DNA from: Linepithema humile
Lineage: Eukaryota; Arthropoda; Insecta; Hymenoptera; Formicidae
Direction: 5' to 3'
DNA: 64,000 nucleotides
Assembly (NCBI RefSeq): GCF_040581485.1
Contig: NC_090131.1
Coordinates: forward strand, 25,618,532-25,682,531
The notes beneath the pieces were generated by a model. It made no database searches and had not been told where the DNA came from. It worked only from the letters and a program-made list of their open reading frames with translations. How positions within the stretch are numbered: the first letter of the stretch is position 1; each line of letters begins with the position of its first letter. The position numbers and the translations under genes are program-made. Of this stretch, positions 42,952 through 54,644 are shown piece after piece.

Positions 42952-44040
42952 TTGCACGATGCCACTCGGCGCATTTATATTTGGCCGGAGGGCGGAGCGG
43001 GTTTGGCGATGGCATACGTATGCGCACGTATATGCATATAAATGCATCTGTATACGTGCAGAAAAGGTCAGTGGTTCCGGCGGTTTTATTATTCGGCACT
43101 GCGCGTCGAGTTATCCCAGGTCAGTGTGTGGTAAAAAAGCCATACGTTCGGCGAGCTCGCCGCACGGGCGTCCGCGCGACGAAGCGGGAAGAAACGCGAG
43201 AGAGAAAGGAGGGAGGAAGCGTAGAGGGATGGCGAACGGCCAGGCGGGAAGGAGGGCGACGCAAATGTGCACGGTGTGTCACACACGCGCGCACGCATGC
43301 ACACACATACGCACAACACCGCCGGGAATGCATTCGCGATGCGGACGACCGTCGAATGTCGTGTCCGCTGCCAAACCAGGCTGCGCCTGCTCGCAACAGT
43401 TCGCTCACGCTCGAATGCGAGCGAGTTTTTCGCGCGCGACGTGAATTTTCGAGACTTTTTCCGCTCTTCGTGACGACGACGAGTAAATACGGAGCGCGTT
43501 ATTCAAAGAAGTAATCAACTTTTATCCTTATTTTGTACAGATATAAGGTCGTAAGTCAGTTTCATTATAAAATATCATGATAGAAATTCGTCAAATTTTT
43601 CAAAAGATATTTAAAATTTCATTTCATTATGTAAATTGCAAATATAATATAAATTAAGATAAAATAAATATGTATGCGCATCGTTGTCTCTGAGAAAGTT
43701 AATAGACCAGCAGCCGGGATTGCGTATCTTAAATGTATTTTTGTCAGAATTCTTCATTAATGGAGAAGAAGCAGATGGTTATACATGAGTTAGTGTCTCA
43801 TATTAATTTAAATGCGAGGTTGAAGTAGAAATGGACCTCAGATGTATATCGTGATATCGCTTGAATTATGATGAATAACTCGCAAGATAATACCTTAATC
43901 CCAGATCTGACGAATCCATTTGGCTAATTAGGCGACGTGCACAGACACACACACGCATAATCCTTTATCCATCATATTTCATTTCTCATTATTATTACTG
44001 TTCTCTTTTATATTTGTATGCTTCCATATTCGGATCCTCC

Positions 44041-44057
44041 CGCGCGCGCGTGTGTGG

Positions 44058-44090
<33 letters not shown>

Positions 44091-44094
44091 CGCG
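44041..44094. repeat. Mirror-like CG-TG-CG tract, 54 bp
   Basis: A (CG)5 run, then about 32 bp of TG with one GGG interruption, then a second CG run. The whole tract is alternating purine-pyrimidine and is the strongest Z-DNA candidate in the window. AT-rich DNA lies upstream. Confidence 0.95.
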
Positions 44095-45103
44095 TCGAAA
44101 GAGCGCGCGAGACTGCATTGTTAGTACTCAAAATTAGAGCAACTGATATCTGTCCTGGAAACGCTGAAGCGTGTGTGGAACATGTCGCTTCTCATACAAA
44201 AAAGCCACGGACATAAACTCGATAGTTGAAAATGCCGAACGAATATTCCGGTAACTGACAAGCGTGTTGTATTTTCACTTCGATGGCAAACCTATATATA
44301 ACGAGTAGTATAATTAAAAGCGCGTTACCTTTGATCTCGATGTTAATTTCGTTGTTTATCTAAATCTGAATGCAATTTTAAATGCGATCGCGTTTGTTTT
44401 TGCACAATTTCATGCAAATCGAGTTTATTACGACGCGATGATCTTTATCACCTTAAAATTTCTTAAATCGTCTATATATTGCGTACGTCGCATTCAAATA
44501 ATTATATCTATGCGTGTGCGTAGAACAAAAAAATGCTTGGCATAGATAACGCTTCGCATATGAAATTTATAAGAAACGTATGCGAATAGAAAATATCACG
44601 TAAAGGCAAAGTTCGAAGTCGGTTCTCAAATTAAAGACACATAGTGATATTAGATGAAAATCTAATACAGCTTTATTAGAATCTACGAATAACACAAAAA
44701 TCATTTGAACCAAGGAACCTATTAGATAAAAGAAATATATGCCCCTTACAATCTTTCTCACGCCAGGTCTCAATTGTAACAGTACTTGTTTATTATTTCG
44801 TATTAGCATTTAATAGACGTAACGTAGCAAAAATTAACCTGACACGCACACCGGCGTGCGACACGTCCACCTCCGTCCCTATCGAATTACTGTTTAACGT
44901 TGCGTATCCTTGAGACAAAGGCGGACACGTGAATTTTAGAGCGGTTCGGCCGCGGTGAAATCACCATTGCAAAAATCGATCCATATCCGTAAATACTACT
45001 GCGTTGCGTGATGCAGCGTTCGGGCGACGGGAGTGACAGAGAGGGTCCCCGAAGAGAGCGCGTCGGAAAGAAGGGGAAAGTAATAGGGAGGAGATACATA
45101 GGC

Positions 45104-45108
<5 letters not shown>
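44095..45108. other. Noncoding, no gene seen
   Basis: AT-rich to about 44830, then CpG-rich and purine-biased toward the GA tract. The minus-strand frame at 44567-44809 is short, AT-driven and unrecognised. Confidence 0.55.

Positions 45109-45149
<41 letters not shown>
45109..45149. repeat. GA microsatellite
   Basis: A 41-bp GA tract with one AAAG interruption in a CpG-rich island (44860-46200). Confidence 0.95.
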
Positions 45150-45474
45150 CCCCGAAGGTAGGAGGGTGGAGAACGACGGAGGTGGCTCCGGTGGTAGAGT
45201 TTCGCCAGTTAGCCGGGTTTAAAACAGCTGCCGAATTTCCCTCTCGGCCGAGAGAGTGAGAGTGACCCATCGAGAGCGAGTGTGTTCCACATCGCGTTTC
45301 GCCCTCCCTCCCGCCCTCTGCTCCCCCCGCGCCCCACCGACACAAGTCAGCGCAGCCGGCAGCACATGCACAAGCAGCGTTGCAGGCTGCCGGGCCATTT
45401 GCGCGCATCCATGCGCGCGCTCCTACGTGTTACGTCTATATAGATATCAACCGGTCAACGTGGAGCACGTATCA

Positions 45475-45503
45475 CCCACACACACCCACACACACACACA
45501 CAT
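45475..45503. repeat. (CA)n microsatellite
   Basis: A CA run with two CCCA interruptions, about 160 bp before the long TG tract. The two tracts are complementary and of opposite orientation, so the strand could pair across the intervening sequence. Confidence 0.92.
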
Positions 45504-45663
45504 ATCCACAGATGCGTATATTCACAGTATGTATACTCTATACGTGACCGAACATGCAAGTCTGTGCAAATAGCGAACACATATACCGACCCTCGCACAA
45601 GTATACGCGGTAGCACGTGGCGAGTTTCGAGAACGTATACGTATACAGCGTGTAGGCGAGTCG

Positions 45664-45664
<1 letters not shown>

Positions 45665-45719
<55 letters not shown>
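45665..45719. repeat. (TG)n microsatellite, 55 bp
   Basis: An uninterrupted TG run. It creates Val-Cys frames on plus and Thr-His frames on minus that should not be read as genes. It is followed by a (CGA)n run at 45743-45765. Confidence 0.97.
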
Positions 45720-45721
<2 letters not shown>

Positions 45722-45742
45722 CGGCGAACACACACGGAAAAC

Positions 45743-45765
45743 GTCGTCGACGACGACGACGACGA
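45743..45765. repeat. (CGA)n microsatellite
   Basis: An imperfect CGT/CGA trinucleotide run just after the TG tract. Confidence 0.85.
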
Positions 45766-48700
45766 TGCTCTGCGGGCGTCCGCGTGTCTGCGTTACATAT
45801 CTGATGCACAGAGGATTCCCACACGCGCGAGAGCTTACCGGTAGACAGGATGCGTTCCCACCGAGTTCGACTTTTCCTCTCGTACTTCACTGTATTTTCC
45901 TCTCCGTACTCCGACTGCTTTTCCTCGGTGCGCTTCGAATCGCTTTAGAACTGGTTACCCGCTTTTCGCGGGTCGTCGCACCGGCATGTCGCTCGAAACG
46001 AGAGAACGTCATGGATGTACAGACGGACGGAAAGGGAGGCGGGCGGGATGTGAAAACGTACACGGTAACTTTAAAGTCGCACGGTTTTTTTTCACCGCTT
46101 TTCCCTTCCCCCCGTTTCCCGTGTTTGAGCTACTTTGATATCGATAATCAGCACCGCCGAGCGAGCTGGGTAAAGGTAAGCTCATGTTAAGGAGCTTTAC
46201 GTCTCTTTGCGAATGCGCCATCGTATACGGGCTGTGGCGAACGAGACGATATGTAATTGGACGCGCACTCTAATGCGGCCGAATTTACTTAGCGGCGTTA
46301 AAGCGGGGACCGACGAGGCGTATAATCGCGGTCGAATTTGTGCAGTAGTTTTCCACGTATATTTATTTATATATTTATAGATATTCATATGTTCTCTGTA
46401 TATATTTGTAGGATATTTGTAGTGAAATCTTCTAATTCTTACATTTTACATTTAAATTGGATAGATAGATTAAGTATCGAAATCTCCGTACAGTGGATTA
46501 ATTTTTAATATCGCGTTCTTCGCCTTTGCTCTTTGCCTTCAGCTCGAAGACGCGTGGCCGAACGAGCTTTGCATAATCGACCGTTATTGACGTTATTGAA
46601 GTCAGTTCACAGCCGTCAGTTCGCGATTGAATTGGAGCCGAAAGATGCTGTCGTTTATGATCAAGATTCCTTTTTATGAGATCCAAGGCTAGCGCGTCTG
46701 CAAAAGTTAAGATCAAATTTATTTGGAGGAAGGCCGCCGCATCGACGGAGCTATATTTTAGAGGATGATCCGCGTGTTTACGATGCCGTGCGCGAAGCTT
46801 TCCTTCCCACGTCCGAATATGACGTTCCACCGACGGTTACATGACCGTATGCTTACATTATCTACGGCGTTGCCGGAAACCGTCGACATTTTTGTCTACA
46901 GTGTATACGTAGGCGTAACCGCCACGCCCAGACAATGCAACAATGCATAATTTCCGAAAAAAGGTAAAAACGAAGTCACCAGCTGCAGCTTCGAATCGAG
47001 GTTAGTAGTATGTCTGTAACTGCCATTTGGCGCTATTGGATTATAACAACAATGCTGGGTCTTCTATTCGCGTGTGAAACATGTGGGTGCCGGTAACGCG
47101 GTCGCATTTGATCGATATTACCGAGTTGTCAGCTTACGCGTACATTATGACGCTTTTCTGTGCGCTATTTCAGCATGTCGTTCTACGCGTTTTAATATTC
47201 TTTACTCTTCCACGCTATGCAAATTTTAATTCGCGTGAGTAGGCGGTTTTTTACCGATTTAAAAGAGAATTGTTTGTTTATTAACAAACAAACGTATGAC
47301 AAAATAGATATAGAATAGAACAGGATTTTAATTTAAAAACAGAATTTAACTTTAAAATCCTTACACAATTTCTTTTCCCGATTTACTAATTATACTTTTG
47401 TTCATTTATATTCGAGATTTATTTACAAGTAATGTACGATAATTCTCTCTGTATGTAAACCCGCTTACCATATGAATAAATATCAAATACTCGTAATGTA
47501 ATCTTTTTATTACAACTAATTAATTAAAAATACCTCCGTTGCGTGAGAGATTAAGCAATTATTATCAACAATTTCAGCATCAGGCCACATTACCATAAAT
47601 CTACATTCATATTTCTATTAACCGGACACCGCGAGTTAAACAAACATCTATTAATTGTGCGGTTTTGCGAGTGTCGTGGAACATGCGTTTTCATCCATCA
47701 AGTACACAAACTATATACAATAATTAGATATCCAAACCGTATAATAATTATAATATTAAATACGCATTTCGCGGTGCAGTTTCATTCGCTTTAACCCTTT
47801 GCGGTCCCGCAGGACGCCCAAAGAATATTAGGTCAAATTTACGCCGATCGATATCCGGAGCGACGGGAGAGTTGCCTCCAATAGCAACCAGCGGGCCTGC
47901 CGAATCGCGCGAGTACTCTCAGTTTCTGGGAGTGGTGCAACAAGTAGTAACGGTGTTTATATCGCCGCCGTTGGCTACGATGCGACAGTGTTAGTGCATA
48001 TACGTGTTTATGTACATAAGCGAGTATATAGGTCGGCGGCAGCGGCAGCGGCGACGGCGGCCGCAGCAGCCGGGTTAAAGCGGCCACCCCCGAAATTTTC
48101 CAAGCGGGATGAAACTGGGTGGCCGGGTGGTTCGTTGACTATCCCGCGCACTATTCACAGCCGAAATATACACGGTGGTCTATGTACGAGCAAACTCGGA
48201 TACATAACTGCGCGTACATGTACATAGCTATGTACGTACATACACTGTTTCCGCGTGCCGCGTACGTACATAAGTACAGTCGATCGTCCAATGTCACAGC
48301 AGCGAAGGCAGAGGAAGGAGAAAAGAAAAAAAAAGGCAATGTAACGTTTTTTTGTGCGCGACCACGGTCAGCCGGCTCGTAATTACCTAACCGCAAAAGT
48401 TCGTTAATGTAGACGAGAGAAAGAGCCGCGCCGAAATATCCGCTTTGCAGTCAACAGATGACGATATGCGTTTATCGGGTATCGCGTTTATGCAAGCTAA
48501 GCTTGTACTTGTGGGAGAACGATAGAATACGATAACGAGTAAGCCTTTCACTAATATTCCTTCATTTTTTTTTCTCATATAAGAGAAATAAATATAAAAA
48601 ATATATATATATATATATCTATTTTAAATTTATTTTAATTTAAAGAAATAAATACGAGATTTAAACAAATATCATTAATCTTCGTACCTAGAAGGATTAA

Positions 48701-50540
48701 TTTCAATTACGAGATTAACATTTAAAAAAAACGGTTGAATAAAAACCGAGTACTCATTGGCTGTTAATTTTTTAATAAAAACATATATCACCTCCATTTT
48801 TTTAGTTTTAATATTGAATATTATATTACTAATAAAAGTTCGTCAGTGATACGAGAAAAAAATTTACTGAAATGTCCGTTTTTACAGAATTTTTTTCGTT
48901 AAGCGATATCTCATTATCGTTTCGCTCACGTTCTGCGTTTTGTTAATCCGAAATAAAAACGATATTTATACTTATCACATTTTCGCAGTATAACTTTATA
49001 ATAAACGATTGCAAATAAACCGCGGATAAAATTTTATTTTATGAGTTACTTTTAATTTTTGCGCATCAATAATTTTCATTACATCGAGTTACACGCGCAA
49101 AAAAAACGGATGTCCCCAATTTCTGCTTGATCGCGCAAGGCGAACAATTAGATAATCGTTCTTTCTAATCTAAATAAAGTTGATTGTCAAAAATGCAGTC
49201 GATGATTTAAACAGGAATTACCAGAGGTAACGTTAAATTTGCAAAGGCGCGTGAAATAATTTCGCGATAAGCGATCAAAGAGACGTAAAACAAAGTTTAT
49301 ACTGCACCGAATTCTCGCTACATTGGATGCGTTATGCGTAGCTTCCGTCTGCGAACCGATTTTCGGAAAATTGCCTGCTAATAACCATAAAATCCAGTTA
49401 GCCGAATCTTTTCACGCGTGTGCGCGACGATTGAGCGGTGCGTCGCGTTAAATATCTATTAACTTCCGGTTTAGTCATGAGTGCATAATACGCGTCCAGC
49501 TCAAACGATTTGTTCCGCTGAGTTAATTTTGTCGTGCGTATTATTAATATTTCTATTAAACGCGCGCGCTGGCTATGTCGCTCCATGTTTTTAGTGGCAC
49601 TATTCACCATTTACCGCTGTCATACCATTCTTTTTTTTGCATGTGCAATTTGCGTATTTCATGGCGCACCGCCGTGGACACGTACGCTCTTTTAAAGAGA
49701 AAAACGCATTATGTATTAAAACAATATCATGCCGCTCGCGCAATTTTTTCCACGTATTACGTTGGTTCGCACTTTGATCCGCGAACCTTTTTCAAACCCA
49801 TCATGCGAAAATTTAACCCTTAATTAATATGGTAGGGTGTCATACGACTTTATCCGTAATTATTTACCAGCTCCGTCGCACCAATATTATTTTAATCATT
49901 TGCGGTGTTTCGTAAAGCTTCAAAAAGTAAGGACGATACAAAAAAGCTATTGAGTATTGTTCAAAACTGTTTTTTTGTTGAAAGCATCGCTGTTTCCAAG
50001 GTTAATAGCTGTTACAATCGCGGTTTTTTATAAAACCAAAATTAAAATTGTGATTAATGTAAAATATTTCCTCTGAAAGAATACTCTTTGAACAATTTTT
50101 AGCAATTACAACGTTTTTTGCGTTAAATAATTTAATGGTTAGATAAAGGAAATGGTACTTTCAAGTATCTGCAAAATTGCATTGCGCGATATCGTGTTCT
50201 GTGAGATGTAAAACCGCAAAGAGGCTTAAGTTCGCGTCAGAAGCGAATTCGTTTTCGCGTGCATCGAGAGCGGCGAAACGGACCGATAGAATCGCATAAA
50301 TCACCGGGAATGTCGATGGGGCGAACGATCGTCGGTCGTTTCGAAGAAAGCAGCGAAATTATTTCGAGCCCGCGGTCGTTCACTCTGTTTGCGCTCGTGC
50401 CAAGCAACCGGCGCGCGCTCTGACGCCGACTGTACCTACACCGGCGGTATGTAGATGACGGCGTACATATGTGCACATAGGTCGTTCCTCGCGCAACAAG
50501 TAGGTATCGCCAAAATATGACCGTGCGCGACCGGTACATA
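45766..50540. other. Noncoding mosaic, no gene seen
   Basis: CpG-rich to about 46330 and at 46500-47180, 47780-48550 and 49260-49560. Strongly AT-rich at 47260-47780, 48560-49060 and 49810-50210, with a (TA)n run at 48600-48619. A donor-like AAAG|GTAAGC lies near 46173. The 3' half of the long plus frame (45564-46190) is CpG-rich and unrecognised. Confidence 0.5.
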
Positions 50541-50637
50541 GGAATGAGAGAAAGAGAGACAGCAAGAAAGAACGCGTGTGTGAGAGAGAGAGAGAGGCAT
50601 AGAGAAAGAGAGAGAGAGAGCAAGAGAGAAAGAGAGC
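50541..50637. repeat. Interrupted GA-rich tract
   Basis: About 95 bp of purine-rich GA repeats with short interruptions (gacagc, acgcgtgtgt, gcat). It is the second largest GA cluster and begins a CpG-rich island that runs to about 51060. It underlies several long artefactual frames on both strands. Confidence 0.9.
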
Positions 50638-50750
50638 CCGCGGCAAGATGCATGCGGCGGCACGCTCGCGTAACACCGAGGAATCCGCGCCGCGCCGCAC
50701 CGCTCCTCAAGGTTGCCGTCGCGGAAAAGCCGGAGCGATCCACGCCCTCG

Positions 50751-50771
50751 CGACGACGACGACGACGACGC
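50751..50771. repeat. (CGA)n microsatellite
   Basis: Seven CGA/GAC units in the CpG-rich island after the GA cluster. Confidence 0.9.
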
Positions 50772-53551
50772 GCCTCCGACGAAAATAGATCCCGTCGACC
50801 GAGCAGCGATTGCCGACAGAGTGGAAAATTGGCTTAATTCCGCAACGTGTAAACGAGCGCTTAAGTGTGTCGAGAAAGTTTTATGGGTTATCACGGCGTG
50901 GAAACATTGGCGTCGCGCCAGCCGACCCTGCCAGCCAGACCGGGCCAGATCTCTGAGTCGCTGGATTATTAATTGTTTGACGATCCGTTAAATCGTACTT
51001 CCCCGAGTTATTAACGGCACGCTTGGCGGGAAGTGTCTGACGGTCGCATGGCGTCGAAATTTACGATTATGAATGGGACAACGTATATCATCGTGCTGCA
51101 CGTGTGTTTTTTTTTTTAATTTTATTTCGTTAAAATAAGCTTCGTGAATCAGAGTTCAACAAGTAATTCAGCGATCGTACAAGATCGAGATGGATGACAC
51201 ATATGGGGTTCGGAAAAATTTCGAAGTTTTTATCTTTAAAACCCACACGTTGAATTTGAATCTATGCACGAGCAACTATTATTATTCGCGATATTCATTG
51301 TTAGCAATTTTTCATCAATTAGATTGCTGAATGAACTTGGTAGAAATGTTGCCTTCCGGTACAGTTATTTTGTTTATTTCATCGCGCTGCTCTCTTCGCG
51401 CCGGTCCCATTCAATGCTATCTATCCAAGACTGACATTCCTTGCAAATCGTTGTTCGGTTTCGACGGTTCCCGTGAGTCGCCCACAGTCCCACGATCCCT
51501 CGGACGATTTGAATGCAGGAGGCGAGCACGGTCGATCCCGGCGCGAGAACGCAATGCAGCATACGGACTGCTAAAATCGTTTCTGAATCGCTTCGACCCG
51601 GTGCTTCTAACTGCGAGTTACTTGGCGTAGCAAACTACATGGTTTTTCGCTTTGCTGAGCGCTTTGACAAAGTCGGTTCCAAAGCGAAGATGAGAAATAT
51701 AAATTTAAGAATCTTAGAATCTCGGCTCACATTTGCGCTAAACGCGCGATGAAAACCATTTAACGTTAAATTCAAAAAGAGATACTCATTCTCGAGATAC
51801 TGATCGATGTATTCGCGCTCACTTCACAGAATAAAGTGCAGCCACGCCGGAAATGGCTCGATTGAATAAGACAGATCAATGTGTTAGCTTTTAATTGATA
51901 CTCGAATATGACGCAACTCGCGCGTTGCGCGAACCGGCGATTTCTAATGAACCGCCTTCGGACCGATTAATATCGCGGAGAAAGCTATTTTTGGCTCAAG
52001 GGCGATCGCGCGAAACGTGCGACGAGTGTCCCGTTCGTTGATTGCGACTCGGCTCGGTGCTAGCGGAGAAAGGTGACGTTTTGTGCGCGAGCGCGCGCGC
52101 CGCAGAGTCGTAGGGACGAGTACTTACGTAATACCAATTACGATGCCTACGATACTTACGAGTAAACATCGCTTCGTTACGGTGCGTTTATGCACGCGTT
52201 ATTCTGTGTCAGCATACCTTGCACTTGCTGTTACCGCAACGACAGCGCGAAGAGAGACCCTTTTGCCATCGCGCCGTTGTCCCAGATAACACGAGTGAAC
52301 GTATCCGTGCGCGCTCCGCGGTGCCGCACGAAGCGGGGACAGTCGTTTTATACTTGACGTCAGAATAAAATAATATTCATTGCACGCGATACATATGTGC
52401 CACCGGTGTCGCGGCTTTATCAAAGGGCGATCCACGTAGATCTTGATCTCGCGCAGCTTAATGACATAACATCGCGATCGATAGGCAATTTTACACCTTC
52501 CTGGAAATATTTGCCGACTCTTTTCATCGATGTAAATTGCAATGTAGAATTTACATTTTACAACTGTTTGCCGGCGCACCGCCGTGTATCCCGCTTGGTG
52601 CACGAAATCCGCGAATGAGCACACACAGCGCGGATGGATTCATCTAGAGAATTTTCCGAGGCGCGCGGAAGCACCGGGTGCACGCTTAATTACCGAAATA
52701 TCGCGCTACATTTCGCAATTTGTTATTATTGAACGACAAGCTAGACGATTAATAAAACAGAGTACACCAATTAATAATAATTTGATTTGCGTAATGAGCG
52801 CACCGGCGCATTTGCATTTATTGACAAAGTCAATAATGATTTATCGATCCGCAACCGGTAAATAATTGTGGGGCAAATTAAACTGGAATTAGCGTAAAAG
52901 CGTCGCCCTTCCTCATTTTAATTAATTACCTTCGCGACAACGCAAACGCGTGCGCGCACGCCGCCGCCGGCGAGAGATGCCCTTTCAGGCCATCAAGAAA
53001 CTGTTATTTCTTTCAATGAAAATAACGTACGCGCACATTGTGCGCGCAACGGCGTGCGCTTAGCGATTTACGTATGCAATTGAATAACGTCGAATAAACA
53101 GCGATTTCGCCGTGCCACCGTATAACATTTCTTAAAGTCATCTAAACCGGTTCCGCTAAGAATTTAATCTTTACCCGTACGCGTGGTGAACCGCAGATGC
53201 GGTTTATCAGCAGCATAATGCGTCGCCCATGGATTTTTGCGCGTAACATTTACGTAATTATGCTTCGGAGTTAAATATTCAAGTCACAATATAGCACAGT
53301 CGTAGCTATGTAGACCAATGATTTTATTTCGTCTTTCAATGAATACTTGAATGTAATGTCGATACATGCTCACGCTAATTATATTTCATGAATAGCAGCG
53401 TTTTGCATATCTTGTACATTCACAGTAGCAAACACATGGATCCGCGTTGTAGAACGAGTCGTTGCAATTCTTAACGATTGTCAGAAAAGAATTCTTCCAG
53501 TCAGACTATACGCGTATACGCTAGAGAACATCTCGGCGTCGTCATCTCGCG
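50772..53551. other. Noncoding mosaic, no gene seen
   Basis: CpG-rich islands (50772-51060, 51390-51620, 51880-52340, 52900-53060) lie in otherwise AT-rich DNA. Two minus-strand donor-like GTAAGT sites lie near 52123 and 52153 without identified partners. A 141-codon minus frame (52199-52624) is unrecognised. Confidence 0.5.
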
Positions 53552-53575
53552 TTGTCGTCGTCGTCTTCGTCGTCG
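53552..53575. repeat. (GTC)n microsatellite
   Basis: A GTC repeat with one TTC interruption, reading as Asp/Thr runs on the minus strand. Confidence 0.9.
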
Positions 53576-54329
53576 GATGACTTAACCAACGTGACGTGTG
53601 ATGCCGAGCGTGCAGCGCGAACGACGCGATAAGCGGAGATACGGTCAAGGCCTCCTCGGATGCCGGCCTATCCGTTCCCTTTCCGACATGCTGCTGCACG
53701 CAGCTATGCACGCGTGAGACGGAGAGAGAAAGAGAGAGAAAGGACATCACTTTTCGTCTCGAAGTTTGCGGGCGTTTGCTCGAGACGCGAGTGTGAGCAA
53801 AAGAATAAACGAAATGGCGGGAATAAGTAAAGAGGCATAAAACAGTGTTGTCTAAAATCATTATGTATCTTTTATGAATTTTATTAGGCAACGATGTAAA
53901 TTCGTACGTTTATGATGTTTTTAAAAATGTTTATTCGCTTTCCTTTTAATAAAAACTCGAGATATCTTTAATAGAATATATTTCCAATCATATCGCATTC
54001 AAAAGACATGAAAAACTCATTTTCTGCTTTGAAAAAAACTTTCATATATGTTGATTTAAATAAATCGTTCGAATTTTTTCTTTCAATATTTTCTTAAACA
54101 AGATGCGAAATAAAATTGCACTCCTAATTTAATATATTCGATAAAGATTAAGATTAATATAAATATACTGCCATTTCGTACACATTATACATATGATATG
54201 TAAATAAAAATTAATATTTGTCTTGTCGAGAAGATATTGATATGTTACATTGAGACAATGTAGAAAAAAACGTGAAAAATAAGTATAATGTAAACGTTGT
54301 AAAATGACGAGTCGGACGGTGTCCATTTC
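53576..54329. other. Noncoding, no gene seen
   Basis: A CpG-rich start with a short GA tract (about 53721-53741), then strongly AT-rich DNA from 53820 to 54300. Confidence 0.55.
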
Positions 54330-54644
54330 ATGTTACTGTGCAAATTCGGCGGAGGCCTTCGGCCAAGCTGCGACGCGATTGGCCCGACTGACCCACTGGC
54401 ACTGACCTTGGACCCACCCGACAAACAGACCAGACCGCCTGCCCGACAGCAGCAGGGTCACGTGGCCCTCGTGCAGATTCGACAGCCGGTCGGACCCACG
54501 GCTGCATATCCTCGAGGAAGCGAGCGAGACAAAAGATACGAACTGCGACGTAACCGCTTGAGTCTCAGGGCCGAGTATGCACCGTCGACTCTTTGTAATG
54601 CCGAGCAGAACGGAGCGAGTTTGCCTCGCGATAAAGTAGGGTAA
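54330..54644 (+). CDS. Candidate coding frame of unknown function
   Basis: A 104-codon plus-strand frame in a patch whose composition differs from other GC-rich patches. Roughly 54385-54500 is C/A-rich and poor in CpG, which in Hymenoptera can mark methylated coding DNA. It includes QQQGHVALVQIRQPVG with mostly G/C third positions. No splice sites, domain or homologue is recognised, and the last third becomes CpG-rich again. An E-box lies inside it. It may be a regulatory patch rather than an exon. Confidence 0.15.
   Translation: MLLCKFGGGLRPSCDAIGPTDPLALTLDPPDKQTRPPARQQQGHVALVQIRQPVGPTAAYPRGSERDKRYELRRNRLSLRAEYAPSTLCNAEQNGASLPRDKVG
54459..54464. promoter_or_regulatory. E-box CACGTG in a near-palindrome
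   Basis: The core sits in agggtcacgtggccct, a 16-bp near-perfect palindrome typical of high-affinity bHLH-zip sites (USF, MITF or TFEB class). About 85 bp upstream, the 15-mer gcgacgcgattggcc (54370-54384) exactly matches the start of the promoter-like module at 8635-8649, suggesting a shared CCAAT-type site. Confidence 0.3.

Larger units (their letters stand above)
37381..44040. other. Noncoding mosaic, no gene seen
   Basis: CpG-rich parts (37420-38340, 39240-39660, 40130-40460, 40800-41220, 41590-41830, 42650-43500) alternate with AT-rich ones (38620-39230, 40490-40720, 41220-41580, 41850-42620, 43510-43930). Simple repeats lie at 39411-39430 and 42935-42951. The longest frames in the window (279 and 265 codons, 42605-43514) lie in the last CpG-rich part and look artefactual. 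Confidence 0.5.

Noticed and set aside
42605..43514. Longest open frames in the window (279 and 265 codons, plus strand)
   Set aside because: Two overlapping plus-strand frames and several minus-strand frames are open at once, driven by CpG-rich and GA/TG repeats. Composition is Arg/Ala/Thr-rich with no domain, and the two proteins are unrelated readings of the same patch.
45564..46190. 208-codon plus-strand frame ending near a GTAAGC donor
   Set aside because: It includes the TG and CGA repeats. The remainder is CpG-rich without a domain, and the donor alone is not enough.
47793..47826. piggyBac-like end ttaaccctttgcgg
   Set aside because: No matching inverted end with TTAA was found nearby. 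A similar lone ttaaccctt near 49813 has no partner either.
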